DNA from: Loigolactobacillus backii
Lineage (GTDB): Bacteria > Bacillota > Bacilli > Lactobacillales > Lactobacillaceae
Assembly: GCF_003946275.1 (NCBI RefSeq)
Contig: NZ_RHNQ01000001.1
Span: 1-64,000 of the forward strand
DNA length: 64,000 nucleotides
Direction: 5' to 3'
Positions within the stretch are counted from its first letter, which is position 1. Every line of letters starts with the position of its first letter. The notes under the pieces are model-generated. The model did not search any database. It was not told the DNA's origin and was given only the letters and a program-made list of their open reading frames with translations. Position numbers and translations under genes: made by a program. Positions 56,043-64,000 of the stretch are shown here, piece by piece.

Positions 56043-56092
56043 AAAATAGGTAGCCGGGACAAAAATATATTTTGTCTCAACTACCTATTTTT
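56043..56092 (-). terminator. terminator of the lia-like operon, family A-type hairpin
   Basis: AAAATAGGTAG and CTACCTATTTT form the outer stem with GACAAAA/TTTTGTC inside and a run of seven T on the minus strand. The central GGGACAAAA word suggests a relic of a family A head (copy A8). Confidence 0.88.
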
Positions 56093-56096
56093 TTAG

Positions 56097-56447
56097 TTAT
56101 GCTGCCCGACCAAAATGACTACTAATGATCATATTAACTAGTGAAATAACAATCGCAACTAGTATTGCTGAACTAAAGCTGCTGAAAGCAAAGCCACTGC
56201 CAACGAAAAAGGCAGTTAGGCGCAACATAATTGCGTTGATGATAATACTGAATAGACCCAATGTTAGTAATGTGATGGGTAGCGAAAGAAATGTCAGGAT
56301 AGGTTTAACCAAGGCATTCAAAATCCCCAGAACTAAACTAGCACCAATGGCCATCCAAATACTAGAAACAAAAAGGGCGTTGGGGAAAAAGCCAGCAATT
56401 GCCAAAAAGATAATGGCATTCACTAAAATTCGCTGCCAAAAACCCAT
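56097..56447 (-). CDS. YvlD-like phage-holin-family membrane protein (LiaZ-like)
   Basis: This 116-residue protein has four membrane segments and the family phrase ALVKPILTFLSLPITLLTLGL. Family members (YvlD, phage holin family 4) sit next to PspC and YvlB/LiaX genes. In Enterococcus the third gene of liaXYZ is of this type and belongs to the envelope-stress response to antimicrobial peptides. The start overlaps the upstream stop in TAATG. Confidence 0.8.
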   Translation of the reverse strand: MGFWQRILVNAIIFLAIAGFFPNALFVSSIWMAIGASLVLGILNALVKPILTFLSLPITLLTLGLFSIIINAIMLRLTAFFVGSGFAFSSFSSAILVAIVISLVNMIISSHFGRAA

Positions 56448-56740
56448 TAAAAATCACTCCAGTCGTCGTCTTCTACTTTAACATCTCGGGCCGCCTTACG
56501 TTCCCGGTTAGCCGAATGTGGTTGCGTGCGGTAATTACTTTGCCGCCAATTATAGTGGCGATGATGATAATTATGATGATTCTTCTTTGTTACTAAATGG
56601 AACATAACGATTAATAAAATTGGAACGGCTAAAAATCGTAACGGCAACCAAAGCAACAAGACCAACAATAAAACAAGTGCAATTGCTGGACTAAAGAAGA
56701 GCATCATTGCGCCCAATAATAGTAATAGTAAAAACATCAT
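56447..56740 (-). CDS. small two-segment membrane protein with His-rich tail
   Basis: I do not recognise a named family. The 97 residues contain two strongly hydrophobic Leu-rich segments (about 2-20 and 22-47), then a soluble tail with HHNYHHRHYNW and an acidic end DDDWSDF. The PspC protein encoded just upstream ends in the same seven residues. The gene lies between pspC and yvlD with TAATG overlaps at both ends, so it should be made together with them. Confidence 0.7.
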   Translation of the reverse strand: MMFLLLLLLGAMMLFFSPAIALVLLLVLLLWLPLRFLAVPILLIVMFHLVTKKNHHNYHHRHYNWRQSNYRTQPHSANRERKAARDVKVEDDDWSDF

Positions 56741-56988
56741 TAGAAATCACTCCAATCATCATCATGGCTTTGATTAGTCGTTGTCTGCTTTGAGGTCTGA
56801 TCATCAGCCATGACAAGCGCTAAAATGAGGTAAATAACAACAGCAGGCACAACGCCCGTGAGTAGCCCCGCAGCAGCATAAATCAAGCGAACCAATGTCT
56901 TATCTAAATTGAAATAGTCCGCAATGCCTCCTAAAACGCCACTTAGAATCCGGTTGTTTGATTTTACTAATCTTTTTGCCTGCATCAT
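56740..56988 (-). CDS. PspC-domain membrane protein (LiaY-like)
   Basis: The 82-residue protein starts with RLVKSNNRILSGVLGGIADY, the typical PspC opening, followed by a hydrophobic membrane segment (about 35-63) and a tail ending DDDWSDF. PspC proteins take part in phage-shock-like and Lia envelope stress responses. It follows the LiaX-like gene by 22 bp and its stop overlaps the next start. Confidence 0.82.
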   Translation of the reverse strand: MMQAKRLVKSNNRILSGVLGGIADYFNLDKTLVRLIYAAAGLLTGVVPAVVIYLILALVMADDQTSKQTTTNQSHDDDWSDF

Positions 56989-57010
56989 TTACACTCCTTA
57001 ATCATCTAAA

Positions 57011-58489
57011 CTACGCTTTAGTGTTCTTTAACAAAATATTCCCTGAAGTTGTACTTAAAGTTAACTTTGCCGGTGGTGTACTAAGGTCACGTTCGAAATC
57101 GTAAACTGAATTACCGGTATTATGCCGTTCATTAGTTACCGTGACTTCGCTTAAGCGTGACTTGATTGCACCAAAACGTGACTTGGTTTGGCCCGTAACT
57201 GCCAGATCTTCTGGCAAGGCAATTTTGACGTTACCATTAACAGAGCTGGCAACCAACTTAGTTAACGTTGTTTCATTGACAGTGGCCTTAACTTCACCAT
57301 TAACAGTGGTTAATTCTACTGACTCAGCGTTACTCATGAATTTAACCTCACCGTTAATTGTATTTAATAAGGCATCAATTAAACGACCACCATTTACCTT
57401 AATATTACCATTAACCCCCTCAACTTCAAGCATTGAGGCATTAACGCCGGTAAATGTCATCTGGCCATTGGTGCTCTTAATATATAAATCTTCACCCTCA
57501 AAATCGGTTAGATCAACATCACCATTTAATAATTTAATTGTGGTGTGATCGTAGGTCCGCTTAGGTAGGTAGAAGGTTAGATTGGCCTGAATTCGCTTAT
57601 TTGGCACTTTAAAGGTGAAAACATCTGCATCGATAGCAATCTCGCTCCGCTGTAAGAAATTCTCTAACGGACTAACATCTGCCATCTTACCGTACAACTT
57701 ACCACTAACACTAACCTTAATGTCAGTACCGTCCCAGGTCTTCAGCTTAACGTCCCCGTTAGCAACCTTAACATCTAAGATTGAGGCGGTTGTGTCGGCG
57801 TAATTAAATTCATGTTCAAATTTTGTTGTCGCAATACCAGGCACCTTAATGTTAACGTCTTTCCAGTCAACGTTATCCATAATCGTTTGCGCCGTGCCCT
57901 TAATGAACTGACCAAACTGACTGCCGGCCTCACCAACTTTTTCGCCCACTTGGTTTAAAGTGTCCGTTGCGTTGTCCCGCCATTCGTCACCTAAATTAAG
58001 CTTATCGGCCAGGTGATTTTTAATTTTATCACGTTGTTCGTGACGTTTTGCAGCAAGTTCGTGTTGTAAGTGGCGCTTTTCATCGCTTAAATTAGCCTGC
58101 TTGCTTTCTAATTGGCCAATCTTTTCTTTTGTTTCATCCCGATCCTGAACTTTTTCGGTGGATAGTGTTTCTAAATCTTCCATTGTGTTCAGAACCTGCA
58201 AGTGTTCTTGCTGGGTCTTTAAATCACGAGCATTCTGGGTTAGTTGTTCATTAATTTGTTGTGTCTTAGTTTGAAGTTCTTCAACCTCATTGGCTAATTC
58301 ATCTTGTTCCTGCTCATCTTTTTTATCTGTTGTTTGTTCCTCAGTTGATTTCTCTGGTGTTACCTTCGTTGTCGCCTGTTGCTCTGCGGTACTTTTATCT
58401 TTGGCGCTATTTTCTAATAAGCTCAAAGCTTCGTCAGTTGAGATGATTCCTTTTTTTACTAGGTCTAAAATTCGTTCACGTTCATTCAT
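57011..58489 (-). CDS. YvlB/LiaX-like protein with DUF4097 beta domain
   Basis: This 492-residue protein has an N-terminal helix pair with RERILDLVKKGIISTDEALS (SHOCT-like), then an acidic linker. A coiled-coil region follows (about 60-155), and a C-terminal DUF4097 beta-repeat domain shows LTTVNGEVKATV and TINGEVKF repeats. This is the layout of enterococcal LiaX, a surface sensor of daptomycin and antimicrobial peptides, and of Bacillus YvlB. I see no signal peptide. It is first in a four-gene operon. Confidence 0.8.
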   Translation of the reverse strand: MNERERILDLVKKGIISTDEALSLLENSAKDKSTAEQQATTKVTPEKSTEEQTTDKKDEQEQDELANEVEELQTKTQQINEQLTQNARDLKTQQEHLQVLNTMEDLETLSTEKVQDRDETKEKIGQLESKQANLSDEKRHLQHELAAKRHEQRDKIKNHLADKLNLGDEWRDNATDTLNQVGEKVGEAGSQFGQFIKGTAQTIMDNVDWKDVNIKVPGIATTKFEHEFNYADTTASILDVKVANGDVKLKTWDGTDIKVSVSGKLYGKMADVSPLENFLQRSEIAIDADVFTFKVPNKRIQANLTFYLPKRTYDHTTIKLLNGDVDLTDFEGEDLYIKSTNGQMTFTGVNASMLEVEGVNGNIKVNGGRLIDALLNTINGEVKFMSNAESVELTTVNGEVKATVNETTLTKLVASSVNGNVKIALPEDLAVTGQTKSRFGAIKSRLSEVTVTNERHNTGNSVYDFERDLSTPPAKLTLSTTSGNILLKNTKA

Positions 58490-58627
58490 GGCTAATAGCC
58501 TCCTTAAGCATGACTTCTTTTTGCTATGAGTCTATTATCGCTTGAACCGTTCCAAAAAACATAGGGCCTAAGTTGGATTTTATGCTAAGCAGTTGGTCTA
58601 AAACACCGGCAAACACTTGTGCTAATA

Positions 58628-58672
58628 AAAACGGTGAAACAATTTGGTTGACACCAATTTGTTTCACCGTTT
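58628..58672 (-). terminator. terminator of the pst-phoU operon
   Basis: 19-base arms AAACGGTGAAACAAATTGG and CCAAATTGTTTCACCGTTT with a 6-nt loop and T-rich tail on the minus strand, directly after phoU. Confidence 0.9.
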
Positions 58673-58675
58673 ACA

Positions 58676-59350
58676 CTACATTCTTTCATTATCGTTGTTA
58701 TTTAATTCAACAATCTTATTGGTCTTTAAATAAATGATCCATTCACTCAAGTTAGTCACGTAATCACCAATTCGTTCTAAATAACTGGCCACCATCATGT
58801 AGTCAGAACTGCCAACAACAGTTTCTGGTGATTGCTGCATTTGTTTAATGCAATCCGTGTAGATATCCTGAAAGGCCTGGTTTACTTTCTTATCCTGACC
58901 GGCAATCTTTTTTGCCTTTTTAGCATCCGTTTTAACGTAGGCGTCCAAAATAGCGGCCACCATTTTCTCAACAAAACGCGCCATCTTTGCAATATCTGCT
59001 TCAATTTCTGGAACACGGGGATTACCTTTTACACGAATTGTCGACCGTGCAATACTAACGGCATGGTCACCCATTCGTTCCAAATCACTACTTGCCTTCA
59101 TAATCGTCACAATCATTCGTAGATCAGAGGTTACCGGCTGCTGTAAAGCAATCATTTCAAAGCTTCGTTGTTCAAGATCAACTTCCCGTGCATTAATTTG
59201 ATTATCATTGTTTATTACATTTTGTGCCAATTCACGATCATGGTCGACAAAGGCCTTAACAGCATTGTAGATTGCTTCATTAACCATCATTCCCATTTCG
59301 GAAAAACGCGTGTGTAGCTTTTGTAACTCGCTGCCAAAAATTTCGCGCAT
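58676..59350 (-). CDS. phoU: phosphate transport regulator PhoU
   Basis: PhoU links the Pst transporter to the phosphate-sensing kinase and damps phosphate uptake. The 224-residue protein consists of two similar three-helix PhoU repeats, with the metal-binding patterns around SSDLERMGDHAVSIAR and SYLERIGDYVTNLSEW. It is last in the pst operon, 100 bp after the second pstB. Confidence 0.95.
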   Translation of the reverse strand: MREIFGSELQKLHTRFSEMGMMVNEAIYNAVKAFVDHDRELAQNVINNDNQINAREVDLEQRSFEMIALQQPVTSDLRMIVTIMKASSDLERMGDHAVSIARSTIRVKGNPRVPEIEADIAKMARFVEKMVAAILDAYVKTDAKKAKKIAGQDKKVNQAFQDIYTDCIKQMQQSPETVVGSSDYMMVASYLERIGDYVTNLSEWIIYLKTNKIVELNNNDNERM

Positions 59351-59450
59351 TATTGACTCCTCCTCAATTTTTAAGGTCCATTTTTATTTAAACGTGAAAC
59401 TGTTCCTCTAGACGATATTAACGACCGACCATTTTGCTGCAATCCTATTT

Positions 59451-60206
59451 TTAACCAAAACGACCAGAAATATAATCTTCACTTTCTTGTTTACTTGGAT
59501 TTGTGAAAAATTTTGTTGTGTTGGTATATTCAACTAAGCGGCCATCTAAAAAGAACGCCGTTCGGTCCGATATTCGGCCGGCCTGTTGCATATTATGCGT
59601 TACTAAAATAATTGAATAGTCCTTTTTCAAAGTCAGTAACATGGTTTCAATTTTTGAACTCGAAATTGGATCTAAGGCACTGGTCGGCTCATCAAGTAAA
59701 ATAACGTCCGGCTTAACGGCCAAAACTCTGGCAATACAAACACGTTGCTGTTGGCCACCAGATAAAGCCAGAGCACTTTGATGTAAAACATCCTTTGTCT
59801 CTTCCCAGACCGAAGCCGCCTTTAAACTTGTTTCAACGGCCTCATCCAACTGTCTTTTATCACGAATACCGGCCAAACGTAACCCGTAAACAACATTATC
59901 GTAAACCGAGAAAGGAAATGGATTTGGCTGCTGAAAAACCATTCCAACTTCTTTTCTTAATTCTACTATATCCATTTCCGGCGCGTAAATATCCTGCCCG
60001 TTTAAGGTGATTTTTCCAGTTATCGTAACGTTAGGAATCAAATCATTCATTCGATTCAATGTTCTGAGCAGTGTTGATTTACCACAACCAGAGGGGCCAA
60101 TTAATGCCGTAATCTCATTGGCAGTAAAAGCCATACTAATTCCCTTTAGTGCCTCTTTTTTTCCGTAGTATAAATGTGTGTCGTTGGTTTCAATAATAGT
60201 GGCCAT
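59451..60206 (-). CDS. pstB: phosphate ABC transporter, ATP-binding protein (second copy)
   Basis: This 251-residue ATPase has Walker A GPSGCGKS (37-44), [13 protein letters not shown], and [13 protein letters not shown]. It is one of two PstB proteins in the operon, a common feature of Lactobacillales. Which one pairs with PstCA, or whether they form a mixed dimer, cannot be told. It lies 43 bp after the other pstB. Confidence 0.94.
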   Translation of the reverse strand: MATIIETNDTHLYYGKKEALKGISMAFTANEITALIGPSGCGKSTLLRTLNRMNDLIPNVTITGKITLNGQDIYAPEMDIVELRKEVGMVFQQPNPFPFSVYDNVVYGLRLAGIRDKRQLDEAVETSLKAASVWEETKDVLHQSALALSGGQQQRVCIARVLAVKPDVILLDEPTSALDPISSSKIETMLLTLKKDYSIILVTHNMQQAGRISDRTAFFLDGRLVEYTNTTKFFTNPSKQESEDYISGRFG

Positions 60207-60249
60207 TAACTACACCCCTCCATTTTAGACACCTTATGTGGTACTTAAA

Positions 60250-61059
60250 TTAACCAAAATGTCCCGAAATATAATCATTAGTTGCCTTAAGCTTTGGCTG
60301 CGTAAAGATTTGATTTGTCGCACCATATTCCAAAGCGTAACCGTCATAAAAGAACGCGGTATAGTCGCTAATTCGGGCGGCCTGTTGCATATTATGGGTC
60401 ACAACGATTAGCGTGTAATCCTTTTTTAATTGCGTTAGGGTATCTTCCACAACACTGGTGGAAATTGGATCAAGGGCACTAGCAGGCTCATCAAGTAATA
60501 AGATATCCGGTTTCAAAGCTAACGCTCGCGCAATACATAGGCGTTGCTGCTGCCCACCAGAAAGGGCCAAGGCACTTTTAGATAGACTATCCTTAACCTC
60601 TTTCCAAAGGCCTGCCTGCTGTAATGTTTTTTCTACTATTTCGTCTAATGCCGCTTTCTTCTTTGTTCCATGACGCCGCAAAGCAAAAGCAATGTTATCA
60701 TAAATCGATTTTGCAAATGGATTCGGTCGTTGAAATACCATTCCAATGTGTTTGCGCATTTCATAAACGTCAACCTGCGGAGAATTCACATCCAAATCAC
60801 GGTACATAATTGAACCAGTAACTTTCGCAGATTGAATCTCATCATTCATTCGGTTTAGCGCCCGTAAGTATGTTGATTTTCCTGAACCAGAAGGACCAAT
60901 GATTGCCGAAATCTTATACCGTTCAAACTGTAAGGCAACACCCTTAATCTGCTCATGATCACCATAATAAACGTGTAAATCATTGGTCTGTAAGGCAATC
61001 TCGTGTTCTGGTTGCGAAAAAGTTTTAATCGCGGTTTTGGTTACATCGTATTTTTGCAT
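60250..61059 (-). CDS. pstB: phosphate ABC transporter, ATP-binding protein (first copy)
   Basis: This 269-residue ATPase has an extra N-terminal stretch of about 20 residues before the ABC domain, Walker A GPSGSGKS (55-62), [13 protein letters not shown] and ILLLDEPASALDP. It follows pstA by 2 bp, so it is the copy more closely coupled to the permease genes. Confidence 0.94.
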   Translation of the reverse strand: MQKYDVTKTAIKTFSQPEHEIALQTNDLHVYYGDHEQIKGVALQFERYKISAIIGPSGSGKSTYLRALNRMNDEIQSAKVTGSIMYRDLDVNSPQVDVYEMRKHIGMVFQRPNPFAKSIYDNIAFALRRHGTKKKAALDEIVEKTLQQAGLWKEVKDSLSKSALALSGGQQQRLCIARALALKPDILLLDEPASALDPISTSVVEDTLTQLKKDYTLIVVTHNMQQAARISDYTAFFYDGYALEYGATNQIFTQPKLKATNDYISGHFG

Positions 61060-61061
61060 GC

Positions 61062-61949
61062 TTAATCGCCTCCGGTCATTTTCTTAAATAACCATTTTCC
61101 AAACCAACGTGCACTGAGATTAAAAAGTAAGACTACAATCACCAATACCGCAGAGGCTCCAGCCGAAACCGCCGCAACATCAGGCATAATCCCTTCTGAA
61201 TTAATTTTCCAAATGTGAACGGCCAGTGTTTCGGCAGGTCGCAATGGATTTAAGGGACTAGCAATGTAAAACGGATTCCAATTGCTAAAATCAAGTGCCG
61301 GTGCGCTTTGTCCTGCGGTGTAGATCAAGGCCGCCGCCTCACCAAAAACACGCCCAGCTCCAAGAATCATTCCCGTGGTAATACCTGGTAATGCTTCAGG
61401 GACGATAACCCGCGTCACCGTTTCAAAGCGGGATAGCCCTAGTGCTAAACCCGCTTCACGCTGACTACCCTGAACGCTAGCTAATGATTCTTCTACATTT
61501 CGCGTCAGTAGTGGTAAGTTAAAGAACGTCAGTGCCAGTGCCCCCGACAGGATTGAAAAACCAAACTTAAACTGAACAACAAAAATCAAGAAACCAAACA
61601 GACCAACAACGACTGATGGTAACGAACTAAGAATTTCAATTGCCGTTTGAACAAAAGTTGTGCGCCAATTTTTCTTAGCGTATTCTGACAAATAAATACC
61701 TGCACCCAAGGAAACCGGCATTGAAATTAACATTGCTAAAACAAGTAAGTATAACGAATTAAACAACTGAATACCAATACCACCGCCGGCCTCAAACGCG
61801 CGGGCTGGGGAAGTTAAAAAATGCCAAGAAACGTGGGGTAAGCCAGCGGCCAAAATATAAAGTAGTAGGGCGGCCAAAATTAAAATAATTGTTCCGGAAA
61901 TTAGGTAAAGGACAACTGTTGCGATTTTATCTTGTCGTCTGACGTTCAT
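61062..61949 (-). CDS. pstA: phosphate ABC transporter permease PstA
   Basis: The 295-residue protein has six membrane segments and the cytoplasmic permease loop REAGLALGLSRFETVTRVIV that contacts PstB. PstA and PstC together form the phosphate channel. It overlaps pstC by 4 bp. Confidence 0.95.
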   Translation of the reverse strand: MNVRRQDKIATVVLYLISGTIILILAALLLYILAAGLPHVSWHFLTSPARAFEAGGGIGIQLFNSLYLLVLAMLISMPVSLGAGIYLSEYAKKNWRTTFVQTAIEILSSLPSVVVGLFGFLIFVVQFKFGFSILSGALALTFFNLPLLTRNVEESLASVQGSQREAGLALGLSRFETVTRVIVPEALPGITTGMILGAGRVFGEAAALIYTAGQSAPALDFSNWNPFYIASPLNPLRPAETLAVHIWKINSEGIMPDVAAVSAGASAVLVIVVLLFNLSARWFGKWLFKKMTGGD

Positions 61950-62869
61950 TTCTTTAACGCCCCCTTCCGACCAATGAAGCGAATAAGCAGATTAAAGACC
62001 AGGGACATTAATAGTAATAATAAGGCCAGTGACCAGAGAACGTTATTTTGGAGTGAGCCCATAATTGTATTACCAATACCCATCGTTAGTACACTTGTCA
62101 AAGTTGAGGCCGGTGAAACCAAATTATGCGGCATCAAGGCCGCGTTACCAATAACCATTTGGACGGCCAAAGCCTCCCCAAATGCCCGGGCCATGCCGAA
62201 AACAATTGCCGTTAAGATACCCGGGGTTGCACTTCGTAAAACAACCTTATAAATGGTTTGCCAACGGGTTGCACCTAAGGCTAACGATGCTTCACGGTAA
62301 TAACGTGGTACTGCTTGCAGTGCGTCAACGCTCATGGAAGTTACGGTAGGTAAGATCATGACAAACAAGACAAAGGTTCCCGCTAAAATACCAAAGCCAG
62401 TACCACCAAAGATTCCACGCACGAAAGGAACAACTACCGATAAACCAATAAAGCCGTAAACAACTGATGGAATCCCAACTAATAATTCAGTCACTGGTTT
62501 CAGAATTTGCATCCCACGCCGCGGTGAAATCTCGGTCATAAAGATGGCCCCACCAACTGCAAAGGGTGTTGCCACTAAGGCAGACAAAATCGTCACTAAA
62601 AAGGAACCCACAATCATTGGTAACGCACCAACCTCAGGTAATCCACGAGCATCTTTTACGCTTGGATTCCAGACATCCTTAGTTAAAAAATCAATTAGAT
62701 TAACTTTATCGTGAAAAAAGGTTGCCAGTCCCCGGGAAGCCACAAAGTAAAAAATAGCTAAAACAATAAGCACAATTAAAGTAATACAGCAGAAGCTCAC
62801 TAACTTGCCCAAACGTTCAACTTTACTTTGGCGCGATTTTTTTAATAAACTTTCGCGAATTGGATCCAT
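61946..62869 (-). CDS. pstC: phosphate ABC transporter permease PstC
   Basis: The protein (307 residues) has a charged N-terminus, six membrane segments and the loop YREASLALGATRWQTIYKVV. The ATG at 62869 has AAGGAGG at 7 nt, and this ribosome site is encoded by the last codons of pstS, so the two are coupled. A longer start at 62911 inside pstS is rejected. Confidence 0.95.
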   Translation of the reverse strand: MDPIRESLLKKSRQSKVERLGKLVSFCCITLIVLIVLAIFYFVASRGLATFFHDKVNLIDFLTKDVWNPSVKDARGLPEVGALPMIVGSFLVTILSALVATPFAVGGAIFMTEISPRRGMQILKPVTELLVGIPSVVYGFIGLSVVVPFVRGIFGGTGFGILAGTFVLFVMILPTVTSMSVDALQAVPRYYREASLALGATRWQTIYKVVLRSATPGILTAIVFGMARAFGEALAVQMVIGNAALMPHNLVSPASTLTSVLTMGIGNTIMGSLQNNVLWSLALLLLLMSLVFNLLIRFIGRKGALKK

Positions 62870-62870
62870 C

Positions 62871-63731
62871 TTATGACCTCCTTGTAACGTGACCCGATAC
62901 ATCCCGTTCAACCTTCATTTGTGAAATTGAAATATAACCTAAACGTGGTAACACTTTTTCTTGAATTTTAGGACTCAAAACGTAAGCAATAAAATCTTTA
63001 GTTAGGCCCGTTGGTTTCCCTTTTGTATACATATGTTCGTAAGACCAAATTTTCCATTTATTCGTTAAAACATTTTCATCCGTTGGGGCAACGTGATTAA
63101 TTTTAACCGCAGCAATTGACTTATCCACGTAAGAAAATGCAAGGTAACTGATTGCACCAGGGGTTGCGGCCACTATTTGCCGTACCATTCCCGTTGAATC
63201 TTGTTCTTGCGCCTGCTTGGCCTGACTTCCTTGCAAAACCCATTTTTCAAAGGTAACTCGTGTGCCACTACCAGCAGCACGATTAACTAAAACAATTGGT
63301 AGGTCAGCACCGCCAAGTTGCTGCCAATTAGTAACCTGCCCCGTAAAAATTGCTTTTAACTGGGCAAAGCTTAAATTGGTGACACCAACTTTTTTGTTAA
63401 CAACAGGGGTGATTCCTACAACTGCAACACGATGATCAACTAATTTTTTTGCATCAACACCATTTTGTTCCTCAGCATGGACATCAGAATTACCAATATC
63501 AACTGCTCCAGCCTGAATTTGGCTGAGCCCAGTCCCAGAGCCACCACCTTGAACATTAATAAACTTACCTAAATGATCGTTACTGTACTGTTCACCAGCC
63601 GCCTCAACCAACGGCTGCAAGGCGGAAGAACCAACGGCAGTGATTGATTCACCACTTGATTGCTTCTGACAGGCCGTCAAACCAACGAGACTGATTAAAA
63701 GCGCCGCGGCAGTCAAGATCTTTTTCTTCAC
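62871..63731 (-). CDS. pstS: phosphate ABC transporter, phosphate-binding lipoprotein
   Basis: PstS binds phosphate outside the cell. The 286-residue precursor has a lipoprotein signal with LTACQKQS, so the anchor is Cys21. The phosphate-binding fold shows AVGSSALQPLVEAAGEQY, QGGGSGTGLSQ and NRAAGSGTRVTF. It is first in the pst operon, behind a Pho box. Lgt, which would lipidate it, is encoded in the same window. Confidence 0.96.
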   Translation of the reverse strand: MKKKILTAAALLISLVGLTACQKQSSGESITAVGSSALQPLVEAAGEQYSNDHLGKFINVQGGGSGTGLSQIQAGAVDIGNSDVHAEEQNGVDAKKLVDHRVAVVGITPVVNKKVGVTNLSFAQLKAIFTGQVTNWQQLGGADLPIVLVNRAAGSGTRVTFEKWVLQGSQAKQAQEQDSTGMVRQIVAATPGAISYLAFSYVDKSIAAVKINHVAPTDENVLTNKWKIWSYEHMYTKGKPTGLTKDFIAYVLSPKIQEKVLPRLGYISISQMKVERDVSGHVTRRS

Positions 63732-63750
63732 AATTACCCCCCCTATCCAT

Positions 63751-63809
63751 TTTATAGTTTAGCCAATGGACGTAAAAATAAAACACTTCTAATGTAAAGG
63801 TTGTGTAAA
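63751..63809 (-). promoter_or_regulatory. Pho box and promoter of the pst operon
   Basis: On the minus strand TTTACA occurs at 63804-63809 and 63793-63798, exactly 11 bp apart, and TTTACG at 63771-63776 keeps the 11-bp phase (22 bp further). This is the pattern of PhoP direct repeats. A -10 TATAAA lies at 63751-63756. Phosphate starvation control through PhoPR is likely; the phoPR genes are not in the window. Confidence 0.75.
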
Positions 63810-63933
63810 TTGGTATTTATCTTCCAGCTTAATTGGACCTTATCTGGACAGGTAAAAGCAAGAAAAATGCCTGTGACTAAATAAACTTTGGTTTCGATTT
63901 TATTCAAAAAAATAAACGCCTTCCAAAAAAACA

Positions 63934-63989
63934 AAACTGCGGGTTATCCGTAATGTTGAAGTTATAACATTACGGATAACCCGCAGTTT
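63934..63989 (-). terminator. large perfect hairpin at the right edge
   Basis: Arms of 24 bases, from AAACTGCGGGTTATCC to its exact complement, surround an 8-nt loop. On the minus strand a T-rich tail TTTTGTTTTTTTGG follows, so it probably ends a minus-strand gene beyond the window. On the plus strand the tail is not T-rich enough. Confidence 0.85.
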
Positions 63990-64000
63990 CCACTTTTAGA

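Noticed and set aside
63752-63934. 60-codon open frame upstream of pstS
   Set aside because: It overlaps the Pho box and promoter, and no ribosome site precedes its start.
1-64000. CRISPR array, prophage, toxin-antitoxin or anti-phage system
   Set aside because: No regularly spaced direct repeats, no cas, phage structural, restriction or toxin-antitoxin genes are visible; the window is core chromosome.

Overview
The window is a stretch of core chromosome from a low-GC Gram-positive bacterium, almost certainly a member of the Lactobacillaceae. The clues are gene content and order: cdaA-cdaR-glmM-glmS, potABCD, secG-rnr-smpB, cggR-gap-pgk-tpi, uvrBA, rapZ-yvcK-whiA beside clpP, hprK-lgt-gpsA-TPR-trxB, and a pst operon with two pstB genes. 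Starts have strong AGGAGG-type ribosome binding sites and TTG starts are frequent. I cannot name the species. There is no prophage, CRISPR array, insertion sequence with a transposase, or recognisable defence system. Most of the novelty lies in the non-coding DNA. Layout, left to right. 1-525: no gene; a dispersed repeat split by a structured 229-bp insert. 526-3600: yebC, then glmS behind a well-conserved glmS ribozyme and a good promoter. 3746-10951, minus strand: the c-di-AMP/cell-wall operon (cdaA, cdaR, glmM) and the polyamine transporter potABCD. 11117-18075: a YhdH-type reductase, a CPA1 antiporter, murB, exoA, a small exonuclease, a GNAT protein and tsaE. 18466-24974: pta, ung, a HAD phosphatase, a LURP-one-like protein, a second GNAT protein and a glutamine-type ABC transporter (binding protein-permease fusion plus ATPase). 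24975-25485: no long gene, but a candidate 20-residue ORF with its own promoter and ribosome binding site. 25486-35000, minus strand: smpB, rnr, secG, tpiA, pgk, gap, cggR and rpoN. 35080-35962, plus strand: tRNA-Arg(CCG) and clpP under a CtsR box. 36164-38996: whiA, yvcK and rapZ. 39088-42687: a DUF308 membrane protein, argH and argG, with ArgR boxes at argG. 42996-48994: uvrA, uvrB and an HD-domain protein; uvrB has a tandemly duplicated leader and an SOS-like box. 49137-55814: pgcA, trxB, a TPR protein, gpsA, lgt and hprK. 56097-58489: an envelope-stress module like liaXYZ with one extra small membrane protein. 58676-63731: pstS-pstC-pstA-pstB-pstB-phoU under a Pho box. The genes connect through shared pathways. 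GlmS, GlmM and PgcA supply aminosugar and hexose phosphates for the wall. CdaA and CdaR set c-di-AMP. YvcK, RapZ and WhiA tie carbon state to wall growth and division. CggR controls central glycolysis, and HprK, with a possible cre site at pta, represents catabolite control. Two families of dispersed intergenic repeats run through the window. Family A is up to about 180 bp, has GGGACAAAAG/CTTTTGTCCC ends, and begins with a hairpin that can act as a terminator. Family B is about 50-150 bp, has GTGTTTGAAAAAGCAG-type ends, and often sits right after stop codons.
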